Shown piece by piece: positions 27,723-35,799 of a stretch of DNA of 64,000 bases. The DNA is from Actinomycetota bacterium. Its GTDB lineage: Bacteria; Actinomycetota; Acidimicrobiia; Acidimicrobiales; MedAcidi-G1. Under the pieces are notes generated by a model that searched no databases, was not told the origin of the DNA, and was given only the letters and a program-made list of their open reading frames with translations. The stretch is from assembly GCA_018673475.1 (NCBI GenBank), contig JABHCN010000006.1, positions 1 through 64,000 of the forward strand. The letters are read 5' to 3'. The position numbers and the translations under genes were made by a program. Positions within the stretch are counted from its first letter, which is position 1, and the number at the start of each line of letters is the position of its first letter.

Positions 27723-30533
27723 TCACGATCGGTCAATCTCGAGGATCACATACTCGCCGACTGACAGCCCTGAGATGATCTCCACATAGGCACCGTCCAG
27801 CATGCCCGTCTGGATGCTCCTGCGTTCGATGACACCAGCCGGCGTCACCACGCGGACCTTCTGGTCTCCGCCATCTGACAGCACCGCAGCTATGGGCACC
27901 ACCACAGCGTCCACAGATTCAGCTACCACAGCATCGATCGTCACCACGGCTCCATCGACACCAACCAGATCGCTATCGGTCTGGACAACCCCTTCGTAGG
28001 TCTCGCTACCGCCTTCACTGGTTGCCGAGTCATCAATTTCGGCGATGAGTCCGCCCACCTCCTGGTCGCCAGCATCCATGTTGACCGTCACTGACTGGCC
28101 GACATCGAGCTTGGCTCGGTTCGAGGGAGTGGCAAACAGCTTTACCGTAAAGTTGGGCTCGGTCAGGGTCAGTAACGGGGTGCCACTCTGGACAAAGTGA
28201 CCCGCTTCGACGTGGACAGAACCAACCCTGGCGGGCCACTGTGCGACGACCATGTCACCTGGCAGGAACACCACGTCGTCGGCAATGGAACGGATCGGAA
28301 TGTCAACAGAACTCTCGCCGGTGCGAAGGATCGTCGTTCCGGTCAGCACCTCGAAGTCCTCCCCTGCTCTGGCACTTCCACCAATCGAGTAGTTGATAGA
28401 GGTGTCCACAGTCGCTGCCTGATCGGCCACAACGGTGACGACTGTCGTTGCACCCTCAGAGACCCAACCTCCCCCCGCGAGGGTCAACTCTGGCAGGTCG
28501 GCTGAGGCCACCCGCACGGTGGCCTCCGATCTGTGGCTGAGTAGGTAGTTGCCACTGGGGTCATCGAGAAGACGAACGGTGATGGTCTCTTCATCTTCAA
28601 CGAGATCATCTGGCCTCAGTTGTACGGTGATTGCCACCGACTCCTGGCCGGCTCGCAAGATGACGTCACCGTCGGGCTGGTTGTAGTCAGATCCAGCCGT
28701 CGCAGATCCGACAGTTTCGTAGAAGATCTCAAGGTCCTCAACCAGCGGATCAGGTGTCTCGACAGTAAATGACGCCAAACCCGACTCAACCACCGTTTCG
28801 CTGTCAGACCTGAGCACCAGGGTTGGCGCATCAGCCACGTCAGGATCGTCGATGATGACCGTTGCTGTGTCCGGGTCGCCGACGAGGTAGCGAGAGCCCT
28901 GCGCAACTCGTAGTTCCTCGCGCTTGGCATCAAGGGAGAACTCCAGCCGTCGTTGTTCATCCAAGAGGTCCTGCACCACTGTGTCTGTTGAGGCCTGGGC
29001 CTCGGCAAGGTCGGCCTCGGCTACCTCGAGAAGGAAGCTGAGCCGATCGTCCTCGCGCTCCAGGGAGGCAAGGGCATTTCCAGCTGTGTCAACAGTGTCT
29101 CTGGCCGTCGTCAACTCCGTCGATTCCTCAAGGGCAGCCGAAAGCGCGTCGTAGTAGGCGTCAAATGCCTGGGTACGGGCAGCAACGGTGATGTTCTCAG
29201 CCTCCAGATCCGCATTGGCGTCGTCGAGGGCCTCGTCGAGCGAGATCAGGTTGGCAGCCTCAGCCGGTGTCACGTCCGAAGTTACAGTCTGGACCAGAGT
29301 GATGATGCCCTTGTCCATCAGTTCCTGTTCCACGTCGGTCTTTTCCTGTTGACGTGATTCAAGACCGCTCACCTCGGCCTCCGCATCGGTGAGGTCCTGC
29401 TGTGCCTCTGCCACATCGCTGACCAACTCGGCACGACGCTCGACCAGATCGTCGATCTCAGTCTGCAGGTCGAAGACAACGAGATCCTCGGGAGCCGTTT
29501 CCGAGGTGACGATCTCGTCCACCAGTTCGGCCTGTCGCTCCAGTAGGGCGTCAAGGGCCTCCTGAATGTCAAACACCAAGAGGTCCTGTGAAGCAAGGTT
29601 GGCGGCCTCGTCAAAGCTGCTTGAGACAGTTACCTCCAGGTCCTCGTTTGCCTCACGTAGGTCATCGACCTGGGTTGTCACCACAAGGTTGGCTGTTGCA
29701 GACCCTGCGGCTATCACGACCGTGTCGTCTATGCCCTCGTAGTCGTCGGAAGTCACGTCACCGCCAATGCGGACAGCTACCACGAGGTCGCTGGCTGGTA
29801 TGGGATCAGCTGTAACGGTAAACACCACCTGGTCGCCCTCGGTGACGATCGCTTCGACCACTCGCACCGTCACAACAGGTGCTCCGGTGATGTCCTCGGC
29901 CGTGTTCCTCCTCGCCTTCCCAACTGAACGGGATGCACCGCCGATCTGTACCGACACGGTGTTCACCGCTCCGACCGAGTAGCCAGCTGGGTTTGCCTGC
30001 AGGGACACCGTCACCACCTCGTCTACCTCGGTGGCAGTACTCCCGTAGTCGTGATCGGATTGCCACTCGGCGAGACCGCTCCGAGTTTCCTCCGTGTAGT
30101 ACCGGTCCACCACTCCAACCGAGTAGCCAGCAGCGGAGAGGACCTTCTCCAGTTGCAAGACGTCAGGGCCGTCTGACCCCACGTCAAGTGGCCTATAGAA
30201 CTCCAGGTCACCGCCCACGGCCACCGCCCTTCGCCCATCGAGGCTGAACAGGACGTCTCCCACCTGAACGGTGTCACCGTCTGCGACTTCCAGGCCGGTG
30301 ATGCGGCCAGATGCCGCCGAGTTGATCGTCTGGAGTTCATCGCGGCGCAACTCGCCGCGGACTGTCAATTCCTCTGTGAGGGTGCGGGTGGTAACGGCCT
30401 CGGCTATGGCCCTGTCCCGCAAGGGATCAACAGCTGTACCGCTGTCATCCCATGGCTTCCACACGGTCAGGCCAGCCACTACCGCAGCAGCCACCACCAG
30501 TGCGAAGATTCGCACAACCAACCCGGCCTTCAT
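27723..30533 (-). CDS. Giant MacA/HlyD-like adaptor with inserted Calx-beta domains and PG-binding motif
   Basis: A 936-residue membrane-anchored adaptor, more than twice MacA length. In order: N-terminal membrane span (6-24); first half of the lipoyl-like domain (about 70-100); a peptidoglycan_binding_1-like segment (120-162, VLQLEKVLSAAGYSVGVVD...GLAEWQ); a Calx-beta domain (about 218-305); coiled coil (about 320-400 and 430-548); two more Calx-beta domains (about 570-675 and 680-750); the second lipoyl half (758-792, ARVGSVHVEAGHFVQSGTPL); a beta barrel (795-880); and the membrane-proximal domain. An internal repeat of about 32 residues appears at 318 and 350 (LLVFDIQEALDALLERQAEL and VVFDLQTEIDDLVERRAEL). 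The order implies that the hairpin arm is extended by Calx-beta modules. It lies in an operon with the MacB ATPase and permease and two upstream lipoproteins. Confidence 0.85.
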   Translation of the reverse strand: MKAGLVVRIFALVVAAAVVAGLTVWKPWDDSGTAVDPLRDRAIAEAVTTRTLTEELTVRGELRRDELQTINSAASGRITGLEVADGDTVQVGDVLFSLDGRRAVAVGGDLEFYRPLDVGSDGPDVLQLEKVLSAAGYSVGVVDRYYTEETRSGLAEWQSDHDYGSTATEVDEVVTVSLQANPAGYSVGAVNTVSVQIGGASRSVGKARRNTAEDITGAPVVTVRVVEAIVTEGDQVVFTVTADPIPASDLVVAVRIGGDVTSDDYEGIDDTVVIAAGSATANLVVTTQVDDLREANEDLEVTVSSSFDEAANLASQDLLVFDIQEALDALLERQAELVDEIVTSETAPEDLVVFDLQTEIDDLVERRAELVSDVAEAQQDLTDAEAEVSGLESRQQEKTDVEQELMDKGIITLVQTVTSDVTPAEAANLISLDEALDDANADLEAENITVAARTQAFDAYYDALSAALEESTELTTARDTVDTAGNALASLEREDDRLSFLLEVAEADLAEAQASTDTVVQDLLDEQRRLEFSLDAKREELRVAQGSRYLVGDPDTATVIIDDPDVADAPTLVLRSDSETVVESGLASFTVETPDPLVEDLEIFYETVGSATAGSDYNQPDGDVILRAGQESVAITVQLRPDDLVEDEETITVRLLDDPSGNYLLSHRSEATVRVASADLPELTLAGGGWVSEGATTVVTVVADQAATVDTSINYSIGGSARAGEDFEVLTGTTILRTGESSVDIPIRSIADDVVFLPGDMVVAQWPARVGSVHVEAGHFVQSGTPLLTLTEPNFTVKLFATPSNRAKLDVGQSVTVNMDAGDQEVGGLIAEIDDSATSEGGSETYEGVVQTDSDLVGVDGAVVTIDAVVAESVDAVVVPIAAVLSDGGDQKVRVVTPAGVIERRSIQTGMLDGAYVEIISGLSVGEYVILEIDRS

Positions 30534-30578
30534 GGTCGCCTCCCTAAAGGTTTCATAGTCACTACTGAACGGATCAAA

Positions 30579-31352
30579 TCAGCCTCCACTGCCACGACCC
30601 TGACCAGCTCCAGGTGGAGGGCCACCGCCGAAGCCGCCATCGCCAAAGAGGTTGGCTGCACTAGCGCATTGATCAATGTCGGTACGGTTGATCTCCTCGG
30701 CAGCATCACGAAACAGTGAGCGTGGACTGAGGGCACCCGTCTCGTCGGGCATGGGGTCATCAATCTCCCACCCCTTGTCCCGCAGGCAGGTTACGACTGC
30801 GAGCAATTGCTCATTGTTCTCACGGACCTGTTCAGGTGAGCGCTCTTCTCTAGATGCCCGGAACTCCTCCACAACATCAGCAATTCCACTCTCCGCGTTG
30901 CAACGCTGAATGGCCTCGATATATCCAGCCTGGTTGACGGGGTCGTCATCATCAGAATCCCCACCGGGTGGACCCCGGAACGTGAAGCCCTCGGCCGACA
31001 GGCAGTCGTTGAATACCTGAATGGTGCTCTGGAACTCCTCACGCGGATCCTCCTCCGCAAGCGGGATCGTGTCCTTGGTCGGCTCGGTCGTGCTGGGGGT
31101 CTCCGACGGCGCTGGCGAGGTTGTCGTCGAGGGGGAGGTCTGTGGGGACGGTGCCAACGAGGTGGCTGGCGGCACTGTCGTTGTCTCGACCACGTTGAGG
31201 AAGGCACCTGCCGGAACTATCAACTCGGGTGCCTCGTCGGCGGTCAGGACGATGATCGACCTGGTCTGATCGGACTCCGATGCCCCGCATGCGGTGGCAA
31301 CCAACCCCACCAGCACCACGAGCGTCACAGACAGCGGCTTTCTGCGTCTCAC
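30579..31352 (-). CDS. Lipoprotein B of the exporter operon
   Basis: A 257-residue lipoprotein. The GTG start has GGAG five bases upstream. The signal ends in the lipobox VATAC near residue 22. A Ser/Thr/Pro-rich linker (about 55-95) leads to a domain with spaced Cys in FNDCLSAEGFTF, IQRCN, VTCLRDKGWEI and DQCAS. The C-terminus is Gly-rich (GGFGGGPPPGAGQGRGSGG). The CLRxKGWEI..MPDE block recalls the KCMRxNGVxMPDP block of short actinobacterial lipoproteins that sit beside MacAB-like operons. It is clearly paralogous to the next gene upstream. It begins the intergenic run into the adaptor gene after 45 bases. Confidence 0.8.
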   Translation of the reverse strand: MRRRKPLSVTLVVLVGLVATACGASESDQTRSIIVLTADEAPELIVPAGAFLNVVETTTVPPATSLAPSPQTSPSTTTSPAPSETPSTTEPTKDTIPLAEEDPREEFQSTIQVFNDCLSAEGFTFRGPPGGDSDDDDPVNQAGYIEAIQRCNAESGIADVVEEFRASREERSPEQVRENNEQLLAVVTCLRDKGWEIDDPMPDETGALSPRSLFRDAAEEINRTDIDQCASAANLFGDGGFGGGPPPGAGQGRGSGG

Positions 31353-31454
31353 CTTGACTCCGTTCCGCGTGCTCCTCTGAACACGTCACCGCATCATCCC
31401 AGCGCCATGTTACGAAGCTGTTAGGGATCGCCTCTGGTCGGCCAGATGCCGCCA

Positions 31455-32195
31455 TCAACCCTCCTCAGCTGCATCTCTCTCGAGCGCAATTTCGCCGGCA
31501 CAATCCCTGACCTGGTTGGTGTCGAAATCGTCGTCGGCGCTGGCCATACCACCCGCTGGGCCTAGAAGTCCGTTCTCGTCTGGGGTCAACTCTGGGATCT
31601 CCCAACCCTTTCGGCGCAGACAGTCGGTCAAATCTATGAAATCCTCGTTCTGTTGTTCGATCTCGTCTGGATCCAAGCCCGTCCTCGAGGCCTGGAACTC
31701 CTGAAAGACCGTCGAGATCCCAGTCCGGCTGTTACACGTCGTCAGAGCACGGAAGTAGTCCATGTTATTTTCAGGGGCATTGGCGCCGGACTCAGGGTTC
31801 GGCGGACCGATCCATTCGTAGCCCTCCCCACTGAGGCACGAGTTGAACCTGTCCAGGGCATCAAGCAGTTTCACTCCAGGAGTGTCCTCCTCCTCAGCAA
31901 GCGGGATGGTGGTCCGTGTTACTTCGGTGGTGGTTGTCTGCTCCGGTGAGCGTGTTGTTGTGGATGAAGTGACGGACGCCGGAGGAGGCGTCGTCGAGGG
32001 CTCGGGAACCGTGGTGGTTGTCACCTCGACCACGTTTTCGAATGCGTCGGCAGGAACCACTATCTCGGTAGCGGATTCCGGGCTGAGCACGACGATCGAC
32101 CTGCTGGCGCCCTCGACATCGCTGCCGGAACACGACGCCAGCCAGACCATGAGCAACGGTGCAACAACCGCAACCAGACGCTTTGACAACAACAT
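31455..32195 (-). CDS. Lipoprotein A of the exporter operon, paralogue of lipoprotein B
   Basis: A 246-residue lipoprotein with signal MLLSKRLVAVVAPLLMVWLASC. It shares with its neighbour the block RSIVVLSPESATEIVVPADAF, a Thr/Pro linker, the TTIPLAEEE motif, FNSCLSGEGYEW, an ALTTCN segment, and DCLRRKGWEIPELTPDE. The N-terminal Cys is the acylation site. Start uncertain by one to two codons: a GGAGG sits directly before ATG 32195, so TTG 32192 or 32189 would have better spacing. First gene of the exporter operon as far as can be seen. Divergent from gpgS. Confidence 0.8.
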   Translation of the reverse strand: MLLSKRLVAVVAPLLMVWLASCSGSDVEGASRSIVVLSPESATEIVVPADAFENVVEVTTTTVPEPSTTPPPASVTSSTTTRSPEQTTTTEVTRTTIPLAEEEDTPGVKLLDALDRFNSCLSGEGYEWIGPPNPESGANAPENNMDYFRALTTCNSRTGISTVFQEFQASRTGLDPDEIEQQNEDFIDLTDCLRRKGWEIPELTPDENGLLGPAGGMASADDDFDTNQVRDCAGEIALERDAAEEG

Positions 32196-32302
32196 CCCTC
32201 CACAGGTCCTTTCCGAAACGGTAGCCAGACTGACCCCTTGTCCGACAATCCGCACACGTTCCGACCCGGAGCAGCAACCTGCGGCACGCCTAACCTGAGC
32301 CG

Positions 32303-33520
32303 ATGGCCGACTTCTCCCAGAGCGGAACAATTGCCACACTCCACCACCTGGGCGAGAGGCCCCTCGAGTCACTTGAGGCTGAGCTTGCCTCATGGGGAAG
32401 CGACCGGCCGATGTCGCTGATAATCCCCTGCCTCGCCACTGAGATGAACGGTCCTGCGCTGCGTGGCATCATCAGTGAACTGTCGTCGGTTCCGTACCTG
32501 AGTGAGGTGATCGTCGGCCTGGACCACGCAAACCTGGACGACTTCACCAGAGCCCGGGAACTGTTCGCTCCCCTGCCGCAGCACCACCGGATCGTGTGGA
32601 ACGACAGCCCCCGCCTGCGCTCTATCGAGACAGGCCTGAGAGACCACGGCCTTGCACCGACAGAGACCGGCAAGGGGCGCAACGTGTGGTGGTGCCTCGG
32701 CTACTTCCTGGCATCGGGGCGGGCGCGGTCGGTCGCCCTCCACGATGCCGACATCCTCACCTACGACCGGTCGATGGTTGCGAGGCTCCACTACCCGGTC
32801 GCCCACCCCAGCTTCGGATACGTGTTCGCCAAGGGCTTCTACTACCGGGCTGCGTCAGACGGTGGTCGTCTCAACGGCCGCGTCACCCGGTTGTTCGTTG
32901 CGCCACTTCTTCGGGCCCTGTCGCTGACCTTTGGGCGTAGCGACTACCTGGACTTCATCGGGAGCTTCCGGTATCCGCTGGCCGGCGAGTGTGCGATGGA
33001 TGAGAGTGCGGCCCGGTCAATCCGCATTCCTTCGGACTGGGGCCTCGAGATCGGGGTTCTGGGCGAGGTCTTCCACCGCCACTCCGGCGCAAGGGTCTGC
33101 CAGGTCGATGTTGCTGACATCTACGACCACAAGCATCAGGAACTCTCACCCGATGATGCCTCGACGGGCCTGCACAGGATGAGCGTCGATATCGCCAGGG
33201 CCATGTTCAAGAAGTTGGCTTCTTCGGGGGTCGTGTTGACGTCGGAGGGCTTTCGCACGCTTGAGGCGGCATTCTTCCGGTCCGCCCTCGACCTGATCGA
33301 CAGCTACAACGCCGACGCTGTCCTGAACGGCATTCCCTATGACCGCCAGGAGGAGGAGGCGACGGCAGACGTGTTCGCCCATGCGATCCTCAGGGCGGGC
33401 GACGACTACCTGAATGACCCCATGGAGTCGCCCTTCATTCCGAGCTGGTCACGGGTCGACTCGGAGATGCCCGACCTGGCCGAGAACCTGGCCAAGGCGG
33501 TCGAGGCTGACAACGCCTGA
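32303..33520 (+). CDS. gpgS: Glucosyl-3-phosphoglycerate synthase-like GT81 glycosyltransferase
   Basis: A 405-residue GT-A-fold retaining transferase. The N-terminal substrate-binding block (MSLIIPCLATEMNGPALRGII) is followed by a DxD-equivalent metal motif in LHDADILTYDR, then GSFRYPLAGECAM, and DWGLEIGVLGE near residue 245. This pattern matches enzymes that make glucosyl- or mannosyl-3-phosphoglycerate, the first step of glucosylglycerate and of methylglucose polysaccharide synthesis. It follows the lipoprotein A gene divergently with about 107 bases between them. The sugar donor cannot be decided here. Confidence 0.83.
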   Translation: MADFSQSGTIATLHHLGERPLESLEAELASWGSDRPMSLIIPCLATEMNGPALRGIISELSSVPYLSEVIVGLDHANLDDFTRARELFAPLPQHHRIVWNDSPRLRSIETGLRDHGLAPTETGKGRNVWWCLGYFLASGRARSVALHDADILTYDRSMVARLHYPVAHPSFGYVFAKGFYYRAASDGGRLNGRVTRLFVAPLLRALSLTFGRSDYLDFIGSFRYPLAGECAMDESAARSIRIPSDWGLEIGVLGEVFHRHSGARVCQVDVADIYDHKHQELSPDDASTGLHRMSVDIARAMFKKLASSGVVLTSEGFRTLEAAFFRSALDLIDSYNADAVLNGIPYDRQEEEATADVFAHAILRAGDDYLNDPMESPFIPSWSRVDSEMPDLAENLAKAVEADNA

Positions 33521-33538
33521 CCAGGGTAGGCCCAACGG

Positions 33539-33612
33539 TGGAGGTGATGAGAATCGAACTCACGACCTCTACGTTGCGAACGTAGCGCTCTAGCCAACTG
33601 AGCTACACCCCC
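33539..33612 (-). tRNA. tRNA-Ala (anticodon CGC)
   Basis: A 74-nt cloverleaf read on the minus strand. The acceptor stem GGGGGTG pairs with CACCTCC including the G3-U70 wobble pair that identifies alanine tRNAs. The D-arm begins TAGCTCAGTTGG. The anticodon stem CTACG/CGTAG encloses TTCGCAA, giving anticodon CGC at the centre (reads GCG). The T-arm has TTCGATT. No CCA is encoded after the discriminator A. It lies between the GT81 gene and the GlpR-like gene. Confidence 0.95.
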
Positions 33613-33658
33613 GTGGGCGGTGGTGAGCGTAGCGGGGGGCCCGCCGGGTCTGTCGGGG

Positions 33659-34117
33659 TCAGTTGGCCTGTCGGCGCAGAACTGCCTCGTCGCTCATCGC
33701 CACCGATACCTGTTCGCCTGCGAGGAACGGGTTGGCCGGCCTGAGCGGCACAACAGTTGCTCGGCGTTCACTCTCGTTCTGGTGGCGGTTGGTGAGCATG
33801 ACCGCGTAGCCGACAAGAGCAATGTCGACGAGGAAGTTGATCATCCAGAGGATTCCGCCGACAGCCACCGCCCCGAGCAGGGTGAAGGTGGCCACACCGG
33901 CGAGGGCGATGAGGACGTCGCGGCGGCGTCGGCGTGCTGCCGAGGCCCCGCTGGGAACGGCCTTGGCCGACTGGTGGAGGGATCTCAGGCCGTTGGCATC
34001 GAAGCGTCCGATCGCCGAGAGGCTCTCGACGGGTCGCATCGCAGGTCCCTCTCTGCGCAATAGTGGAGGCACCAGCACGGCTGCCCAGAGGACTCCAAGG
34101 CCCAAGAGAATCAACAC
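33659..34117 (-). CDS. glpR: GlpR-like membrane protein (candidate receptor for Glp/MoeA)
   Basis: A 152-residue membrane protein from the GTG chosen at 34117 (GGAGGG ten bases upstream). The N-terminal helix VLILLGLGVLWAAVLVPPLL is followed by a basic cytoplasmic segment, an Arg cluster (ARRRRRDV) and two helices (about residues 68-90 and 95-115), then a polar tail. The motif VLWxxVLVPpLL with this topology resembles GlpR, the membrane partner of the gephyrin-like Glp protein in Corynebacterium. It follows moaC, moaA and the moeA/glp gene on the same strand, which supports the call. Alternative: an unrelated small three-span protein. An AAAGGAG lies about 60 bases upstream in frame with CTG. 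Confidence 0.6.
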   Translation of the reverse strand: MLILLGLGVLWAAVLVPPLLRREGPAMRPVESLSAIGRFDANGLRSLHQSAKAVPSGASAARRRRRDVLIALAGVATFTLLGAVAVGGILWMINFLVDIALVGYAVMLTNRHQNESERRATVVPLRPANPFLAGEQVSVAMSDEAVLRRQAN

Positions 34118-34201
34118 GGTCGGGTTTCCCTCCCCGCCGATCCACTGTGGTCGGCGTGTGGCGTCACCGTACAGTCTGACTCCTTTCAAATGGTGGATTT
34201 C

Positions 34202-34232
34202 CTCGCGCGGAGAGCGCGAAGAGTCGCGCGAG
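34202..34232. repeat. CG-rich inverted repeat between moaC and the GlpR-like gene
   Basis: CTCGCGCG (34202-34209) and CGCGCGAG (34225-34232) form a perfect 8-bp inverted repeat separated by 15 bases that themselves contain AGCGCGA. A further AGCGCGAG follows. It could be a transcription attenuator or hairpin in the 150-base gap between moaC and the GlpR-like gene. Confidence 0.5.
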
Positions 34233-34266
34233 CAGCGCGAGACCAAGTTGCCACCGATTCAGGGCC

Positions 34267-34764
34267 TCAGGTCTCCCGGCTCCATGACCCAGACCGACCC
34301 CCGGACTTCTCCCACAGTGCGACCTCTGTGATGCTCATCGACCGGTCCATCGCCTTGCACATGTCATAGACCGTGAGGGCCGCCAACGAACATGCCGTGA
34401 GAGCCTCCATCTCGACCCCGGTCCGCTCGACGGTCTCGGCAACAACCTCGATGTCGACCCACGCCTCTCCAACGGTCAGGTCAACCGACACCGAACTCAA
34501 CATCAGCGGATGACACAACGGAATCAACTCAGAGGTCCGCTTGGCACCCTGGATGCCGGCAACCCGTGCCACTGCCAGAACATCGCCCTTTGCGACGGTC
34601 CCCCCGACGAGAGCCTGGGCCGTCTCTGCCGACATCGTCACCGTGGCCCGCGCAACGGCCCGACGGCGGGTCACATCCTTGTCGCCCACGTCGACCATCT
34701 GGGCCCGACCCTCGGAATCCAGATGGCTGAAGCCCCCGGTTGCGTCGCTCATTGACCGACTCAT
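34267..34764 (-). CDS. moaC: Cyclic pyranopterin monophosphate synthase MoaC
   Basis: A 165-residue molybdenum cofactor enzyme that turns the MoaA product into cyclic pyranopterin monophosphate. It contains the family core FSHLDSEGRAQMVDVGDKDVTRR, KGDVLAVARVAGIQGAK, IPLCHPL and the active-site TGVEMEALTA...TVYDMCKA with the catalytic Lys. The ATG overlaps the moaA stop by 4 bases. It has a short extra N-terminus (MSRS) and a short Ser/Arg C-terminal tail. Confidence 0.95.
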   Translation of the reverse strand: MSRSMSDATGGFSHLDSEGRAQMVDVGDKDVTRRRAVARATVTMSAETAQALVGGTVAKGDVLAVARVAGIQGAKRTSELIPLCHPLMLSSVSVDLTVGEAWVDIEVVAETVERTGVEMEALTACSLAALTVYDMCKAMDRSMSITEVALWEKSGGRSGSWSRET

Positions 34765-35783
34765 CCGCCAATCTGGGACATGGAACGGGCGGGCCTGATG
34801 AAGTCAACCGTTCCAATGCCGTGGCCGGCCCACTTGGATCCAACAGCGCGCTCCAACATCTCGCCGATTTCGGCATCGGTCGCACCGCTGCGAAGCAGGC
34901 CACGCAGGTCGAACTCATCGACGGCGAACAGGCAGTTCCGGAACTGTCCGTCGGCGGTCAGTCGGACACGGTCACATGAGTCACAGAACTGCTCGGTGAC
35001 GCTGGCAACCACCCCGACCTCGCCACCACCATCCTCGTAGCGGAACCGGGTTGCCGGCGCCGACGTGCGTTCGAGCGGAACGAGGGGAAAGGCCCCTGCG
35101 ATGGTCGAGATGATCTCTGACTGGGTCACCACCAATGTGTCAGACCATGCCTCGTCGGCATCAAGTGGCATGAACTCGATAAACCGCACCACCACGCCCC
35201 GCTCCCGTCCGAACCGGGCGAATGACAAGATCTCATCGTCGTTGACACCCCGCATCACAACCACGTTCACCTTGACCGGGTCGATTCCAACCTCGACGGC
35301 CCTGTCGATGCCAGCCAGAACCGCCGGCAGGCCGTCGCGACGGGTCAGTTCCTCGAACCGGTCACGTCGCAGCGAGTCCAACGACACGTTGACCCTCTTC
35401 AGGCCCGCCTCGACGAGGGGTGACGCCATCTTGTCGAGCGTCGCACCGTTGGTCGTGAGACACAGGTCGACCGGCAGTCTGGCCAACATCCCGACAAGGG
35501 TCGGGAGGCGTGCCCTGACCGTGGGCTCTCCACCGGTGAGACGGATGCTCTCCACCCCGTAGCCCTCGACCAGCAGCCGGGCCACCCGTTCGATCTCCTC
35601 GAAGGTGAGCAGGCCCTCGCGTGGCAACCACTCAAGACCCTCGACGGGCATGCAGTATCGACAGCGGAAGTTGCACCTGTCGGTCACAGAGATCCGGAGA
35701 TCCCTGTGAACCCGCCCGAAGGAATCGATCAGCCGGTCGCTCACAGGCCACAGCGTAGGGCCGGGCCCCGGATTGTGAGACAT
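34761..35783 (-). CDS. moaA: GTP 3',8-cyclase MoaA (radical SAM)
   Basis: A 340-residue radical SAM enzyme for the first step of molybdenum cofactor synthesis. The SAM cluster motif is CNFRCRYC; the second cluster is CDSCDRVRLTADGQFRNCLF. The C-terminus ends in the double Gly (SQIGG) that is required for activity in known MoaA proteins. Start ATG 35783 is chosen; GTG 35744 (VSDRLIDSFGR) is an alternative nearer the conserved part. It is 16 bases from the stop of the MoeA gene upstream. Confidence 0.95.
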   Translation of the reverse strand: MSHNPGPGPTLWPVSDRLIDSFGRVHRDLRISVTDRCNFRCRYCMPVEGLEWLPREGLLTFEEIERVARLLVEGYGVESIRLTGGEPTVRARLPTLVGMLARLPVDLCLTTNGATLDKMASPLVEAGLKRVNVSLDSLRRDRFEELTRRDGLPAVLAGIDRAVEVGIDPVKVNVVVMRGVNDDEILSFARFGRERGVVVRFIEFMPLDADEAWSDTLVVTQSEIISTIAGAFPLVPLERTSAPATRFRYEDGGGEVGVVASVTEQFCDSCDRVRLTADGQFRNCLFAVDEFDLRGLLRSGATDAEIGEMLERAVGSKWAGHGIGTVDFIRPARSMSQIGG

Positions 35784-35799
35784 CGGCACGGTCCGCGGC

